NCBI RefSeq assembly: GCF_001667505.1
Contig: NZ_LZHZ01000070.1
Span: 41,869 to 105,868, forward strand
Direction of reading: 5' to 3'
Source of the DNA: Mycobacterium sp. ACS1612
GTDB lineage: Bacteria > Actinomycetota > Actinomycetes > Mycobacteriales > Mycobacteriaceae
DNA length: 64,000 nucleotides
The notes under the pieces were generated by a model. It saw nothing but the letters and a program-made list of their open reading frames with translations. It was not told the origin of the DNA and searched no databases. Position 1 is the stretch's first letter, and the number at the start of each line of letters is the position of its first letter. The position numbers were made by a program, and so were the translations under genes. Below are positions 1 to 7,341 of this stretch, piece by piece.

Positions 1-819
1 GGCCGTTCCGAAGCCGAGCACGCCGATGGTGATGATGCCGACGAACACGTCAGGATAGTTGAGCACCGTGTAGGCCTGCCAGGTCCGGTAGCCGACACCG
101 AGGCGGCCCGAGATCATCTCGGCCGACACCACGCAGATCCAGGCCACCCCCATGCCGACCGACAGACCGCCGAACAGGCCGGGCAGGATGCCGGGTAACA
201 CCACGCGCCGCAGCACATCCCACGAATTGCCGCCGAAGGTGCGGACCGAGTCCTCCCATATGGTCGGCAGCGCGCGCACGGCGTGGCGGGTGCTGACCAT
301 GATCGGGAAGTAGGCGGCCAGGAACGTGATGAACACGATTCCCGCCTCGTCGGTCGGAAACAGCAGGATCGCGACGGGAACCATCGCGATCGCCGGGATG
401 GGTCTGGCCAATTCGGTCAGCGGCCCGAAGACGTCGGCGAACGCCGCCGACCGACCCAGCAAGATCCCGGTGACCACACCGACCACCGCGGCGAGCCCGA
501 AGCCGGTCAGGATGCGGATCAGCGACTGCCCTAGATCGAGCCAATACTCCTGGGTGCCAAGCCGATTGAGGAACGCTGACGCGATCTCGGTGACCGTCGG
601 CAACGTGTCGAACCGCAACCACAGTCGGACGTGGTTCGCAGTGAGCACCTGCCACAGCCCGATGGCGGCGATGACTGAGGTCAACCGGATCAAGCGGCGG
701 CGCCACTGCGAAGCGTGCCTCGGGCGCGGCACGACCGGACGCGCTATCGGTGTTTCGAATACGCCCGGGACGACAGCGTCAGCGGGCCCAATTACGCTCC
801 TCGCGTCCGCGGAAGTCAT
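1..819 (-). CDS. ABC transporter permease, SsuC/TauC/NrtB type (3' end beyond window)
   Basis: Inner-membrane permease of an ABC importer for a sulfonate-, taurine- or nitrate-like solute. The reading frame starts at an ATG whose bases overlap the stop of the binding-protein gene (ATGA) and stays open for 273 codons to the window edge, so the C-terminus is missing. Several hydrophobic segments follow a basic N-terminal tail of about 45 residues. The cytoplasmic EAA-type loop that contacts the ATPase is visible near residues 185-215 (sequence around TFGGNSWDVLRRVVLPGILP). The ATPase gene should lie further downstream, outside the window. The substrate cannot be settled from this sequence. Confidence 0.88.
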   Translation of the reverse strand, partial: MTSADARSVIGPADAVVPGVFETPIARPVVPRPRHASQWRRRLIRLTSVIAAIGLWQVLTANHVRLWLRFDTLPTVTEIASAFLNRLGTQEYWLDLGQSLIRILTGFGLAAVVGVVTGILLGRSAAFADVFGPLTELARPIPAIAMVPVAILLFPTDEAGIVFITFLAAYFPIMVSTRHAVRALPTIWEDSVRTFGGNSWDVLRRVVLPGILPGLFGGLSVGMGVAWICVVSAEMISGRLGVGYRTWQAYTVLNYPDVFVGIITIGVLGFGTA

Positions 820-2246
820 ACGGCGCCCACCAATGCCTGGCGGTAGTCCACCCCTGCGCTGTTGGGATGCGCCGCGATGTAGCGCTGCGCGCCTGCCGGC
901 GTGCCGAATGGCAGATAGTTCTGGCCGTCTCGCACCCAGGCCGCCTTGTCGGCGAACCACCGCGTGCCCAGTTCGGTGTCGGGCACGTAGGCCGCACGGA
1001 CCTTCGACCCCTTCGCGGTCGCGTCCCGTACGGCCTTCAACAGACAGGTCGGATTCGACGCCGCCTGTGTGGTGGTCGCGCCGTCCAGCCATAGTTCACT
1101 GGCCTTGCCTGGATCATTGACCGGGGCCTGGCAGACCGGGTCGGTGCCGCCGAGCACCGACGGGTTCGCGGTGTCGGCGACGGACTTGCCGTAGTCCTGG
1201 TTGCGCTCGGCGAAAGCCGCCTTCAGCGGCGCGTCCCGCACGAAGCCGGCCACATCGAGGTCGGCGAAGTCTCCGATCGACTTCAGGTACGGCACATCGC
1301 CTTTGAGCGCCTCAATGAGCGACGGTTTGAGTGTGGTGTCGAACGATGTGCCGCCTGGGCCGTTGTACAGATAGACGACCTCCTGGGGCAGTCCGCTGCC
1401 GTCGCCGACGATCTTCGCCGCTTCCAGCGGTTTGGTGTTGAGGAAGTCGGTGGCGTCCAGTTGAGCCTGCAGGAAGGCGTCGAGCACCTCCGGATGTTCA
1501 GCCGCATAGGCCCGCCGCACGACGACCCCGTGCAGGGTGGGATAGTTCAGCTCGGCGCCGTCGTACAACAGCGTGGCCTTTCCCTGGAATACCAACAGCC
1601 CCGGCCACGCAACGAACTGCGAAAGCGCTTGCACCTGACCGGATTCCAGTGCCGACGCGCCGACTTGCGGTTGCTGGTTGAGCACCTCGACGGCGGTCTT
1701 CGGATCGACTCCCGCCTCGGCCAGCGCCTGTACGAGCATGCCGTGTCCCGCAGACCCGACGCTGGCGGAGACCCTCTGGCCATTCAAGTCGGTGAGTTTC
1801 TGGGCGGGCGAATTGGGCGCCACCACAACCATGTTCAGCGCGCCCTTCGGGTTGTATCCGGTCACCGACACCATCTCGGTGCGGGCGCGTTCGTTAGCCT
1901 GAGTCTTGGAACCGTTGATCAGCATCGGGTAGTCACCCATCGAACCGATGTCGATCTTCTCGGCGACCATCTGCGCGGTGATCGGCGCACCGGTGTCGTA
2001 GTCCTGCCACGTCACGTTGTACCTGGTGCCGGTGCGGGTGGTGATGTCGTTGAGCCTGCGTTCGAGGTATCCCTGCGCGCGCAACAGCGTGCCTGCGGTG
2101 ACGGTGTTGATGGTCTTCGACTGGTAGCCGATCACGACGTTGACCACGTTGCCCGATGACTGGCTCGTCGAGTCCAGCGAGCATCCGGTCGCCGCGACGG
2201 TGAGACCGGCGGCCATGGCGGCGAGTCGGAGCGAAAGCTTCTTCAT
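816..2246 (-). CDS. ABC transporter substrate-binding lipoprotein (NMT1/SsuA-like) with long C-terminal extension
   Basis: Extracytoplasmic solute-binding protein feeding the downstream permease. The N-terminus is a lipoprotein signal peptide (MKK, hydrophobic stretch, lipobox ATGC with Cys22 as the lipidated residue). Residues of about 35-340 have the NMT1/SsuA fold pattern, including GYQSKTINTV and a GSMGDYPMLING stretch. At 476 residues it is over 100 longer than the usual roughly 330. The extra C-terminal part has two Cys residues and a tail around LGTRWFADKAAWVRDG that weakly recalls NosL-like domains (inference). It lies 10 bases after the ferredoxin gene and overlaps the permease start. 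Confidence 0.88.
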   Translation of the reverse strand: MKKLSLRLAAMAAGLTVAATGCSLDSTSQSSGNVVNVVIGYQSKTINTVTAGTLLRAQGYLERRLNDITTRTGTRYNVTWQDYDTGAPITAQMVAEKIDIGSMGDYPMLINGSKTQANERARTEMVSVTGYNPKGALNMVVVAPNSPAQKLTDLNGQRVSASVGSAGHGMLVQALAEAGVDPKTAVEVLNQQPQVGASALESGQVQALSQFVAWPGLLVFQGKATLLYDGAELNYPTLHGVVVRRAYAAEHPEVLDAFLQAQLDATDFLNTKPLEAAKIVGDGSGLPQEVVYLYNGPGGTSFDTTLKPSLIEALKGDVPYLKSIGDFADLDVAGFVRDAPLKAAFAERNQDYGKSVADTANPSVLGGTDPVCQAPVNDPGKASELWLDGATTTQAASNPTCLLKAVRDATAKGSKVRAAYVPDTELGTRWFADKAAWVRDGQNYLPFGTPAGAQRYIAAHPNSAGVDYRQALVGAV

Positions 2247-2256
2247 GTGCGGGTCC

Positions 2257-2484
2257 TCAGCGGATCAAGTAGGGCATGTTGACGGTGACGGCGCCGGTGG
2301 GACAGCGGGCCGCGCAGGGCCCGCAGTACCAACACTCGTCGACATGCATGTAGGCCTTACCGTTGTCCGGGTTGATCGCCAGCGAGTCGAGCGGACAGAT
2401 GTCGACGCACAGCGTGCAGCCCTCGATGCACAGGGACTCGTCGATGGTCACGGGTACGTCGGCGCGTTGGTTCACCAATGTCAT
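2257..2484 (-). CDS. Two-[4Fe-4S] ferredoxin-like protein
   Basis: 75-residue electron-transfer protein with two complete cluster motifs: C19-x3-C23-x2-C26-x3-C30-P and C51-x2-C54-x2-C57-x3-C61-P. The longer first spacing suggests a modified first site. The start ATG overlaps the stop of the GntR gene, and the binding-protein gene follows within 10 bases, so it is translated with the importer. A ferredoxin inside an importer operon suggests that the solute is reduced or desulfonated after uptake, perhaps by an oxidoreductase encoded outside the window (inference). Confidence 0.93.
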   Translation of the reverse strand: MTLVNQRADVPVTIDESLCIEGCTLCVDICPLDSLAINPDNGKAYMHVDECWYCGPCAARCPTGAVTVNMPYLIR

Positions 2485-3230
2485 GGTTCACTCCTGATCA
2501 GGCTGCCGCGCATGGTGATTCGGTCACCGCGCATCCGGATGTATTCGAGGTCGACGGGTCTGCCGTCGTCGAGGCTGGTGAGCCGCTCCAGCATCAGCAG
2601 CGGCGCTCCGTCGGGCACCTGCAACGTCGCCGCGGAATGCGGATCGGCCGAGACCGCCTCCAGCGCAAGTGTTGCAGCGCCGAGTCGTTGTCCGCTGACC
2701 TGTTCGATGAGTGCGAACACATCATTGGTCTCCAGCGGGTGCTCGAGCACCTCTTGCGCGATGTCGGGTGCAAGATAGGTCAGGTCGAGGCTCAGCGGCA
2801 GCTCGCCGAGGTGGCGCAGCCGCTCGATGAAGACGACCTGCGCGCCCGGCTCGAGCCGCAGCCGGCGGGCGACCGCCGGTGGCGCGGCCATGTGCAAAAC
2901 CGCACGCACCTCGTTGCGCACTTCGCCGTAGTCTTTGAACGTCTCCTTCAGCCCGACCAGCGCATCGAGGCCGTGGTCGTACTTGCGGACCGCGACGTGA
3001 GTGCCGACCTTTCGGCTTCGGTCGATCAGCCCCTCGTTCTTGAGTACGGTGAGGGCTTCGCGAACGGTGTTCCGCGAGACGAAGAATTCGGCGGACAACT
3101 CGGCTTCGGCGGGCAGCCCGTCGTCGTAGGCACCGGTGTGGATCTGTTGCCGCAGCACATCAGCGACCTGGCGCGCACGGTCGGCGCGGGGCCGCTTCAG
3201 CGGCGTCGGCTCAGCTGACACGTCAAGCAC
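2481..3230 (-). CDS. GntR/HutC-family transcriptional regulator
   Basis: Cytoplasmic repressor, 249 residues. An N-terminal winged helix-turn-helix (about residues 18-85, with LPAEAELSAEFFVSRNTVRE) is followed by a UTRA effector-binding domain to the C-terminus (residues 95-245), which is the HutC subgroup. As the first full-length gene of the operon it probably senses the imported solute or a product of it and controls its own transcription. The start used is GTG at 3230; a second GTG at 3221 is also possible. A 28-codon ORF ends one base upstream of the first start. Confidence 0.9.
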   Translation of the reverse strand: MLDVSAEPTPLKRPRADRARQVADVLRQQIHTGAYDDGLPAEAELSAEFFVSRNTVREALTVLKNEGLIDRSRKVGTHVAVRKYDHGLDALVGLKETFKDYGEVRNEVRAVLHMAAPPAVARRLRLEPGAQVVFIERLRHLGELPLSLDLTYLAPDIAQEVLEHPLETNDVFALIEQVSGQRLGAATLALEAVSADPHSAATLQVPDGAPLLMLERLTSLDDGRPVDLEYIRMRGDRITMRGSLIRSEP

Positions 3231-3231
3231 G

Positions 3232-3318
3232 CTAAGAGGGCGGGCGGGGCCTGCGCAGCACGCACATCTCGACGTCGGCGCGGATCAACTGATTGCGCCA
3301 CTGCCGACTGGCGGTCAC
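3232..3318 (-). CDS. Possible 28-residue leader peptide upstream of the GntR operon
   Basis: Short ORF GTG to TAG on the same strand as the importer operon. Its stop codon is separated by one base from the GntR start, the spacing of translational coupling. The peptide contains a single late Cys within VEMCVLRRPRPP and many Arg and Pro residues. Small ORFs with cysteine near the end precede sulfur-assimilation genes in actinobacteria, where they act as attenuators. That role here is inference. No strong ribosome site is visible upstream, so this could be chance. Confidence 0.35.
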   Translation of the reverse strand: MTASRQWRNQLIRADVEMCVLRRPRPPS

Positions 3319-3482
3319 CAGGCAAAAGAATGCGCCTGCAGCCCTATTGCGCCACTCGCTTCCGGCAGCCGAGTTTCAATCGCGCTGAGCGGAACCCCGT
3401 GCCGCCGAGACTGGAGTGGCCGTGCGGTCCAGTTGGGCGTTCCCGCTACAAGCGCAGCTTCGCGCAAAGTTGAGACCCGCTG

Positions 3483-4028
3483 TTACTGGATGCACCGCGA
3501 CAGCACTCGACCGAACTGCAGGAGGCGTTGCATCTGGGCCAGGCCACCGTTGTCGACGGACTTGTAGTAGCGAAACGATTCGCAGTAGATGTCGGTTTCG
3601 GTGACCGACTTCTGCCGCGACCGGGTCACCAGTTGGGTGTACATCCGCAGCCGCACCTCCGACAGCCTGCGAGAGTCGTCGCCGAGCACCTCGTACTCGG
3701 CCGTCAAGACGTGGTCGGTGATCGTCGACAGCAGAATCGTCCGCACCGACGCATTGAGCACTCGGCGTTCCCGGTTGTCGGTGCCCGCCAACTCGTCGTC
3801 GGCGCGCCACATGATCAGCCGCCCGCCATCGGTGAGCACGACCTCCTGCCACACGGCTTCACCCCACGACTCCTCGGTGGAGCCGCGCGACATGATGAAC
3901 GACTTGATCGCCGAAAGGTCGATGACCGAACGGATCTGGTCCAGCGCCAGTTCGGGATCACGCAGGTATACGCGGGCCGCCTCTTCGACGCTGGAATACG
4001 GTGCCCAGTCCTGCGGTACGCCCATCAA
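3483..4028 (-). CDS. Conserved hypothetical protein, Rv2532c-like
   Basis: 181-residue soluble protein without signal peptide or membrane segments. It is rich in charged residues and has no catalytic motif I can name. Its start ATG overlaps the stop of nusB by 4 bases, so it is translated right after NusB. The place beside nusB matches that of Rv2532c in M. tuberculosis, which is the main reason for the assignment. The middle (residues 75-150) looks like a beta-rich domain with the stretch TEYEVLGDDSRRLSEV after correction for the local VLTAEYEV reading. Function unknown. Confidence 0.8.
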   Translation of the reverse strand: MMGVPQDWAPYSSVEEAARVYLRDPELALDQIRSVIDLSAIKSFIMSRGSTEESWGEAVWQEVVLTDGGRLIMWRADDELAGTDNRERRVLNASVRTILLSTITDHVLTAEYEVLGDDSRRLSEVRLRMYTQLVTRSRQKSVTETDIYCESFRYYKSVDNGGLAQMQRLLQFGRVLSRCIQ

Positions 4029-4585
4029 CTACCCTCGCTGGTCCCCCGTATCGCTGCCGCCGCCGCCCGAATCTGCGGCGTCACCAGCATCACCTGGCCG
4101 AGCACGCCATTGACGAAACCCGGTGAGTCGTCGGTCGACAACTGTTTGGCCAGCTCGACCGCCTCGTCGACGGCGACCGGTTCGGGCACATCCTCGGCAT
4201 GCAGCAGCTCCCACACCGCCACCCGCAGGATCGCCCTGTCGACGGCGGGCAGCCTGTCGAGCGTCCAGCCCTGCAGATGCGACGAGATAAGGTCGTCGAC
4301 GTGCGCTGCGTTCTCGGTCACGCCATGTGCCACCGTCACCGTGTACGGGTTGAGCGGAGAGACGTCAGGTTCTTTGTCCGCCAACGCATTTCGCGCCTCG
4401 GCCACCTCCGCCGGGGTCAGCCCTCGCGCCTCGGCCTCGAACAGCAGGTCGACGGCACGCTTGCGGGCCTGATGGCGGCCACGGTCGGCGGGCCGAGCAG
4501 TTCGGCCACGGTCGGCGGGCCGACCAGTTTGGCCACGGTCGGCGGGCCGACCAATTCGGCCGGAGTCGCCTTTGCGATCAGGCAT
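4025..4585 (-). CDS. nusB: Transcription antitermination factor NusB
   Basis: RNA-binding all-alpha antitermination factor that acts with NusE/S10 on boxA RNA in rRNA transcription. Residues of about 36-180 match NusB throughout, for example RKRAVDLLFEAEARG and LPAVDRAILRVAVWELL, and DEAVELAKQLSTDDSPGFVNGVLG near the C-terminus. The N-terminus carries roughly 35 extra residues made of three 9-residue repeats (GRPADRG followed by two variable residues) encoded by a 27-base tandem repeat. A later initiation site would leave the repeat in the leader instead, but no in-frame ATG is obvious there. It follows efp. Confidence 0.93.
   Translation of the reverse strand: MPDRKGDSGRIGRPADRGQTGRPADRGRTARPADRGRHQARKRAVDLLFEAEARGLTPAEVAEARNALADKEPDVSPLNPYTVTVAHGVTENAAHVDDLISSHLQGWTLDRLPAVDRAILRVAVWELLHAEDVPEPVAVDEAVELAKQLSTDDSPGFVNGVLGQVMLVTPQIRAAAAAIRGTSEGS
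4482..4562. repeat. 27-bp tandem repeat, three copies, at the nusB N-terminus
   Basis: Three adjacent 27-base units (4482-4508, 4509-4535, 4536-4562) differ at only one to three positions. Each begins ACGGTCGGCGGGCCGA. The period is a multiple of three, so copy-number change would keep nusB in frame and alter the GRPADRG peptide repeat. It resembles a mycobacterial VNTR. Confidence 0.92.
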
Positions 4586-4605
4586 TCACCCGGCTCCCAA
4601 TGCCG

Positions 4606-5169
4606 TCAGGCATTAACGCGGCCCAGGTAGCTGCCGTCGCGGGAGTCGATCTTCAGCTTGTCGCCGGTGTTGATGAACAGCGGCACCTGAATTTCGGCAC
4701 CCGTCTCGACGGTCGCGGGCTTGGTGCCTGCGCTGGACCGGTCGCCCTGCAGACCCGGTTCGGTGTGGGTGACCTCGAGTTCGACGGTCACCGGAAGTTC
4801 GAGGTACAGCGGTGCACCGTCGTGGAACGCAATCTGCACCGGCATGCTCTCCAGCAGGTACTTGGCGGCGTCGCCGACCAACGACTCGGGCAGGTGGTGC
4901 TGTTCGTAGTCTTCGGAGTCCATGAACACGAAGTCGGACCCGTCGCGATACAGATAGGTGTGGTCACGCCGGTCGACGGTGGCGGTCTCCACCTTCACGC
5001 CGGCGTTGTAGGTCTTGTCGACGACCTTGCCGGACAGCACGTTCTTCAGCTTGGTCCGGACGAACGCTGGGCCCTTGCCGGGTTTGACGTGCTGAAACTC
5101 GACGATCTGCCACAGTTGTCCGTCGATCTGCAGGACCAGACCGTTCTTGAAGTCAGCGGTCGTTGCCAC
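4606..5169 (-). CDS. efp: Translation elongation factor P
   Basis: Cytoplasmic factor that relieves ribosome stalling at polyproline. 187 residues, the normal length, with KOW-like N-domain and two OB-like domains. The loop KPGKGPAF carries the tip lysine at about position 32. The start is GTG at 5169 (VATTADFKNG), preceded by AGGAGA; the frame stays open for 80 more codons upstream, but these overlap pepQ and do not look like EF-P. It lies 16 bases downstream of pepQ and 20 bases upstream of nusB on the same strand. Confidence 0.97.
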   Translation of the reverse strand: MATTADFKNGLVLQIDGQLWQIVEFQHVKPGKGPAFVRTKLKNVLSGKVVDKTYNAGVKVETATVDRRDHTYLYRDGSDFVFMDSEDYEQHHLPESLVGDAAKYLLESMPVQIAFHDGAPLYLELPVTVELEVTHTEPGLQGDRSSAGTKPATVETGAEIQVPLFINTGDKLKIDSRDGSYLGRVNA

Positions 5170-5185
5170 TTTCGGTTGTCTCCTC

Positions 5186-6280
5186 TTAAAGGATCGCCAG
5201 TTCTTTGGGGAACCGGGTGAGTAAGTCGGGGGCCTTATGCGGGTCGCTGCCCACGACCAGCGTGTCCTCGATGCGGACGCCGCCGTGGTCGGGCAGATAG
5301 ACACCTGGTTCCACGGTGACCGCGGAGCCAGCAAGCAGTGTACCGGCGGCCGACGCGCTGATCCCCGGCGCTTCGTGGATCTGCAGTCCGACGCCGTGGC
5401 CGAGGCCATGGTTGAAGTTGTCGGCGTACCCGGCGTCGTCGATCACCTGCCGCGAAGCGCCGTCCACATCCTTGAGCGTGGCACCGGGCACCAACGCGTC
5501 ACGGCCCGCCTGCTGCGCCGTGGCGACCAGTTCGTAGAGGTCACGCTGCCACTGCGCGGCGGGCGCCAACACGAAGGTGCGGGTCATATCCGAGTGGTAA
5601 CCGCAGACCAGTGCGCCGAAGTCGATTTTGACGAAGTCCCCGGCGGCCAGCACCGCATCCGTCGGCCGGTGGTGCGGAATCGCCGAATTGACACCGGCCG
5701 CCACGATGGTCTCGAACGACACCCCGTCCGCACCGTGGTCGAGCATCAGAGATTCGAGTTCGCGGCCCACCTCTTTCTCTGTCCGGCCAGCGCACAGCCC
5801 GCCGCGTTCGACCAGGTCGGTCAGGGCGGCGTCGGCCGCCTCGCAGGCCAGCCGTAGCAGGGCGATCTCACCCGCGTCCTTGACCTCGCGCAGCGCCTCG
5901 ACGGTGCCCGCCGCCCGCACCAACTCGACGTGGTCGCCCGCCGCCTTGCGCAGCATCGCGAACCCGTCGACCGTCACCACGTGGCTCTCGAAGCCCACCC
6001 GCCGGGCGCCGTCCGCGGCGGCGCGCGCGGCCAGATGCGGCCCGCAGGCCCGTTCGATCACGACCTCCGCGTCGGGGGACTGCTGCGCGGCCTGCGTGCG
6101 GTAGCGGCCATCGGTGGCAAGCACAGGCGCTTCGCTGTCGACTCGGATCAGCAGCGCGGCGTTCGAGCCCGTGAAGCCGGACAGGTAACGGACGTTGACC
6201 AGGTCCGACACCAGCATCGCATCGAGTTCGGCGTCGGCAAGCCGTTGCCGCAGACGGTCCCGGCGCTGTGAAATAGTCAC
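5186..6280 (-). CDS. pepQ: M24B Xaa-Pro aminopeptidase/dipeptidase (PepQ)
   Basis: Cytoplasmic dinuclear metallopeptidase of the pita-bread fold that cleaves peptide bonds involving proline. 364 residues: an N-terminal creatinase-like domain (1-120) and a catalytic domain with all five metal ligands visible. These are the two Asp in KIDFGALVCGYHSDMTRTF, the His in HGLGHGVGLQIHEAP, and the two Glu in VEPGVYLPDHGGVRIEDT. It heads the pepQ-efp-nusB operon and is divergent from the membrane protein gene at 6350, from which it is separated by 69 bases. Confidence 0.95.
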   Translation of the reverse strand: MTISQRRDRLRQRLADAELDAMLVSDLVNVRYLSGFTGSNAALLIRVDSEAPVLATDGRYRTQAAQQSPDAEVVIERACGPHLAARAAADGARRVGFESHVVTVDGFAMLRKAAGDHVELVRAAGTVEALREVKDAGEIALLRLACEAADAALTDLVERGGLCAGRTEKEVGRELESLMLDHGADGVSFETIVAAGVNSAIPHHRPTDAVLAAGDFVKIDFGALVCGYHSDMTRTFVLAPAAQWQRDLYELVATAQQAGRDALVPGATLKDVDGASRQVIDDAGYADNFNHGLGHGVGLQIHEAPGISASAAGTLLAGSAVTVEPGVYLPDHGGVRIEDTLVVGSDPHKAPDLLTRFPKELAIL

Positions 6281-6349
6281 AGTTAGAGAACCTACTCGCT
6301 AAGGTGTGGCCCCATGAGCTCCGAGATCGGAGCGAGGAGGAGTTGAGGC

Positions 6350-6907
6350 ATGAGCAAGTGGTTACTGCGCGGACTGGTGTTTGCGGCCCTGATGGTGATC
6401 GTGCGATTGCTGCAAGGGGCGATGATCAACGCGTGGGAGACCAAGGCGGGATTGATCAGCATCGTCCTGGTCGTGCTCTTCGCCATCGCCGTGTTCATCT
6501 GGGGCATCTCTGACGGCCGGGCCGACGCTCGGGCCAATCCCGATCCTGACCGCCGCGGCGATCTGGCGATGACGTGGCTGCTGGCCGGTCTGTTCGCGGG
6601 CGTGGTGAGCGGTGCGGTGGCGTGGTTCATCTCGCTGTTCTACAAGAGCCTCTACGTCGAGGCGCTGCTCAACGAAATCACCACGTTCGCGGCGTTCACC
6701 GCGCTGGTGGTCTTCCTGTTCGCGATCGCCGGCGTCGCCCTCGGCCGCCGGCTGGTGGACCGCAAGGCCCCCGAACTCTCACGCCACCACGGCACCTCGG
6801 CCACCGACGAGGACCGCGCCGACACCGACGTCTTCGCGGCGGTGCGCAGTGACGGCGGTACGGACGAGACCACGACCACCGAGGCGCGTCGCAAGGAACA
6901 GCCCTAG
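6350..6907 (+). CDS. Four-helix membrane protein, Rv2536-like (B-4DMT type)
   Basis: 185-residue integral membrane protein with four hydrophobic segments (about residues 5-22, 36-55, 74-96 and 108-133). They are followed by a hydrophilic acidic tail of about 50 residues ending in TEARRKEQP. An AGGAGG-like site (GGAGGAG, about 10 bases upstream) supports the ATG at 6350. Location between pepQ and aroQ matches Rv2536. NCBI groups such proteins as a small transporter-like family; the substrate is unknown. The gene converges on aroQ and ends within 4 bases of its stop codon. Confidence 0.85.
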   Translation: MSKWLLRGLVFAALMVIVRLLQGAMINAWETKAGLISIVLVVLFAIAVFIWGISDGRADARANPDPDRRGDLAMTWLLAGLFAGVVSGAVAWFISLFYKSLYVEALLNEITTFAAFTALVVFLFAIAGVALGRRLVDRKAPELSRHHGTSATDEDRADTDVFAAVRSDGGTDETTTTEARRKEQP

Positions 6908-7341
6908 TCGAGGCTGGCCAGATACCGCAGGGCCAGTACGTAGCCCTGCACCCCGAGGCCCACGATGACGCCGGTGGCCACCGCGCTCAGATACGAATGG
7001 TGCCGGAATTCCTCGCGGGTATGCACATTGGAGATGTGCACCTCTATCAGCGGCGCCTTCAGTTCCGCGCACGCATCGCGCAACGCCACCGAAGTGTGCG
7101 TCAGCGCCCCCGCGTTCAGCACCACCGGGTCGCCCGCATCGACTGCGGCATGCACCCACGTCAGCAGGTCGGCTTCGCTATCGCTCTGCCGCACAACGGC
7201 TTTCATTCCCAAGCCCTCGGCCTCACGCTCGATCAGCGCCACCAGCTCGTTGTGGGTGGTGCTGCCGTACACTTCCGGCTCTCTGCGACCGAGCCGGCCC
7301 AGGTTGGGCCCGTTGAGCACCAGCACGGTCTGAAACTTCAT
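6904..7341 (-). CDS. aroQ: 3-dehydroquinate dehydratase, type II
   Basis: Third step of the shikimate pathway: 3-dehydroquinate to 3-dehydroshikimate. 145 residues, typical for type II enzymes. Visible motifs are NGPNLGRLG with the mobile-loop Arg and Tyr (RREPEVYG), NAGALTHTSVALRDA and EVHISNVHTREEFRHHSYLS. The start ATG overlaps the aroB stop by 4 bases. Upstream in-frame codons belong to an overlapping reading of aroB and were excluded. It is the last gene of the aroC-aroK-aroB-aroQ operon. M. tuberculosis literature often calls this gene aroD. Confidence 0.97.
   Translation of the reverse strand: MKFQTVLVLNGPNLGRLGRREPEVYGSTTHNELVALIEREAEGLGMKAVVRQSDSEADLLTWVHAAVDAGDPVVLNAGALTHTSVALRDACAELKAPLIEVHISNVHTREEFRHHSYLSAVATGVIVGLGVQGYVLALRYLASLD

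Noticed and set aside
3293..3358. Direct repeat ATTGCGCCACT (3293 and 3348) upstream of the GntR operon
   Set aside because: Only 11 bases in two copies in direct orientation; not the inverted form expected of a GntR operator, so it is not called as a site.
5170..5409. 80-codon N-terminal extension of efp
   Set aside because: Falls over pepQ; the GTG at 5169 has a good ribosome site and gives the canonical EF-P start.
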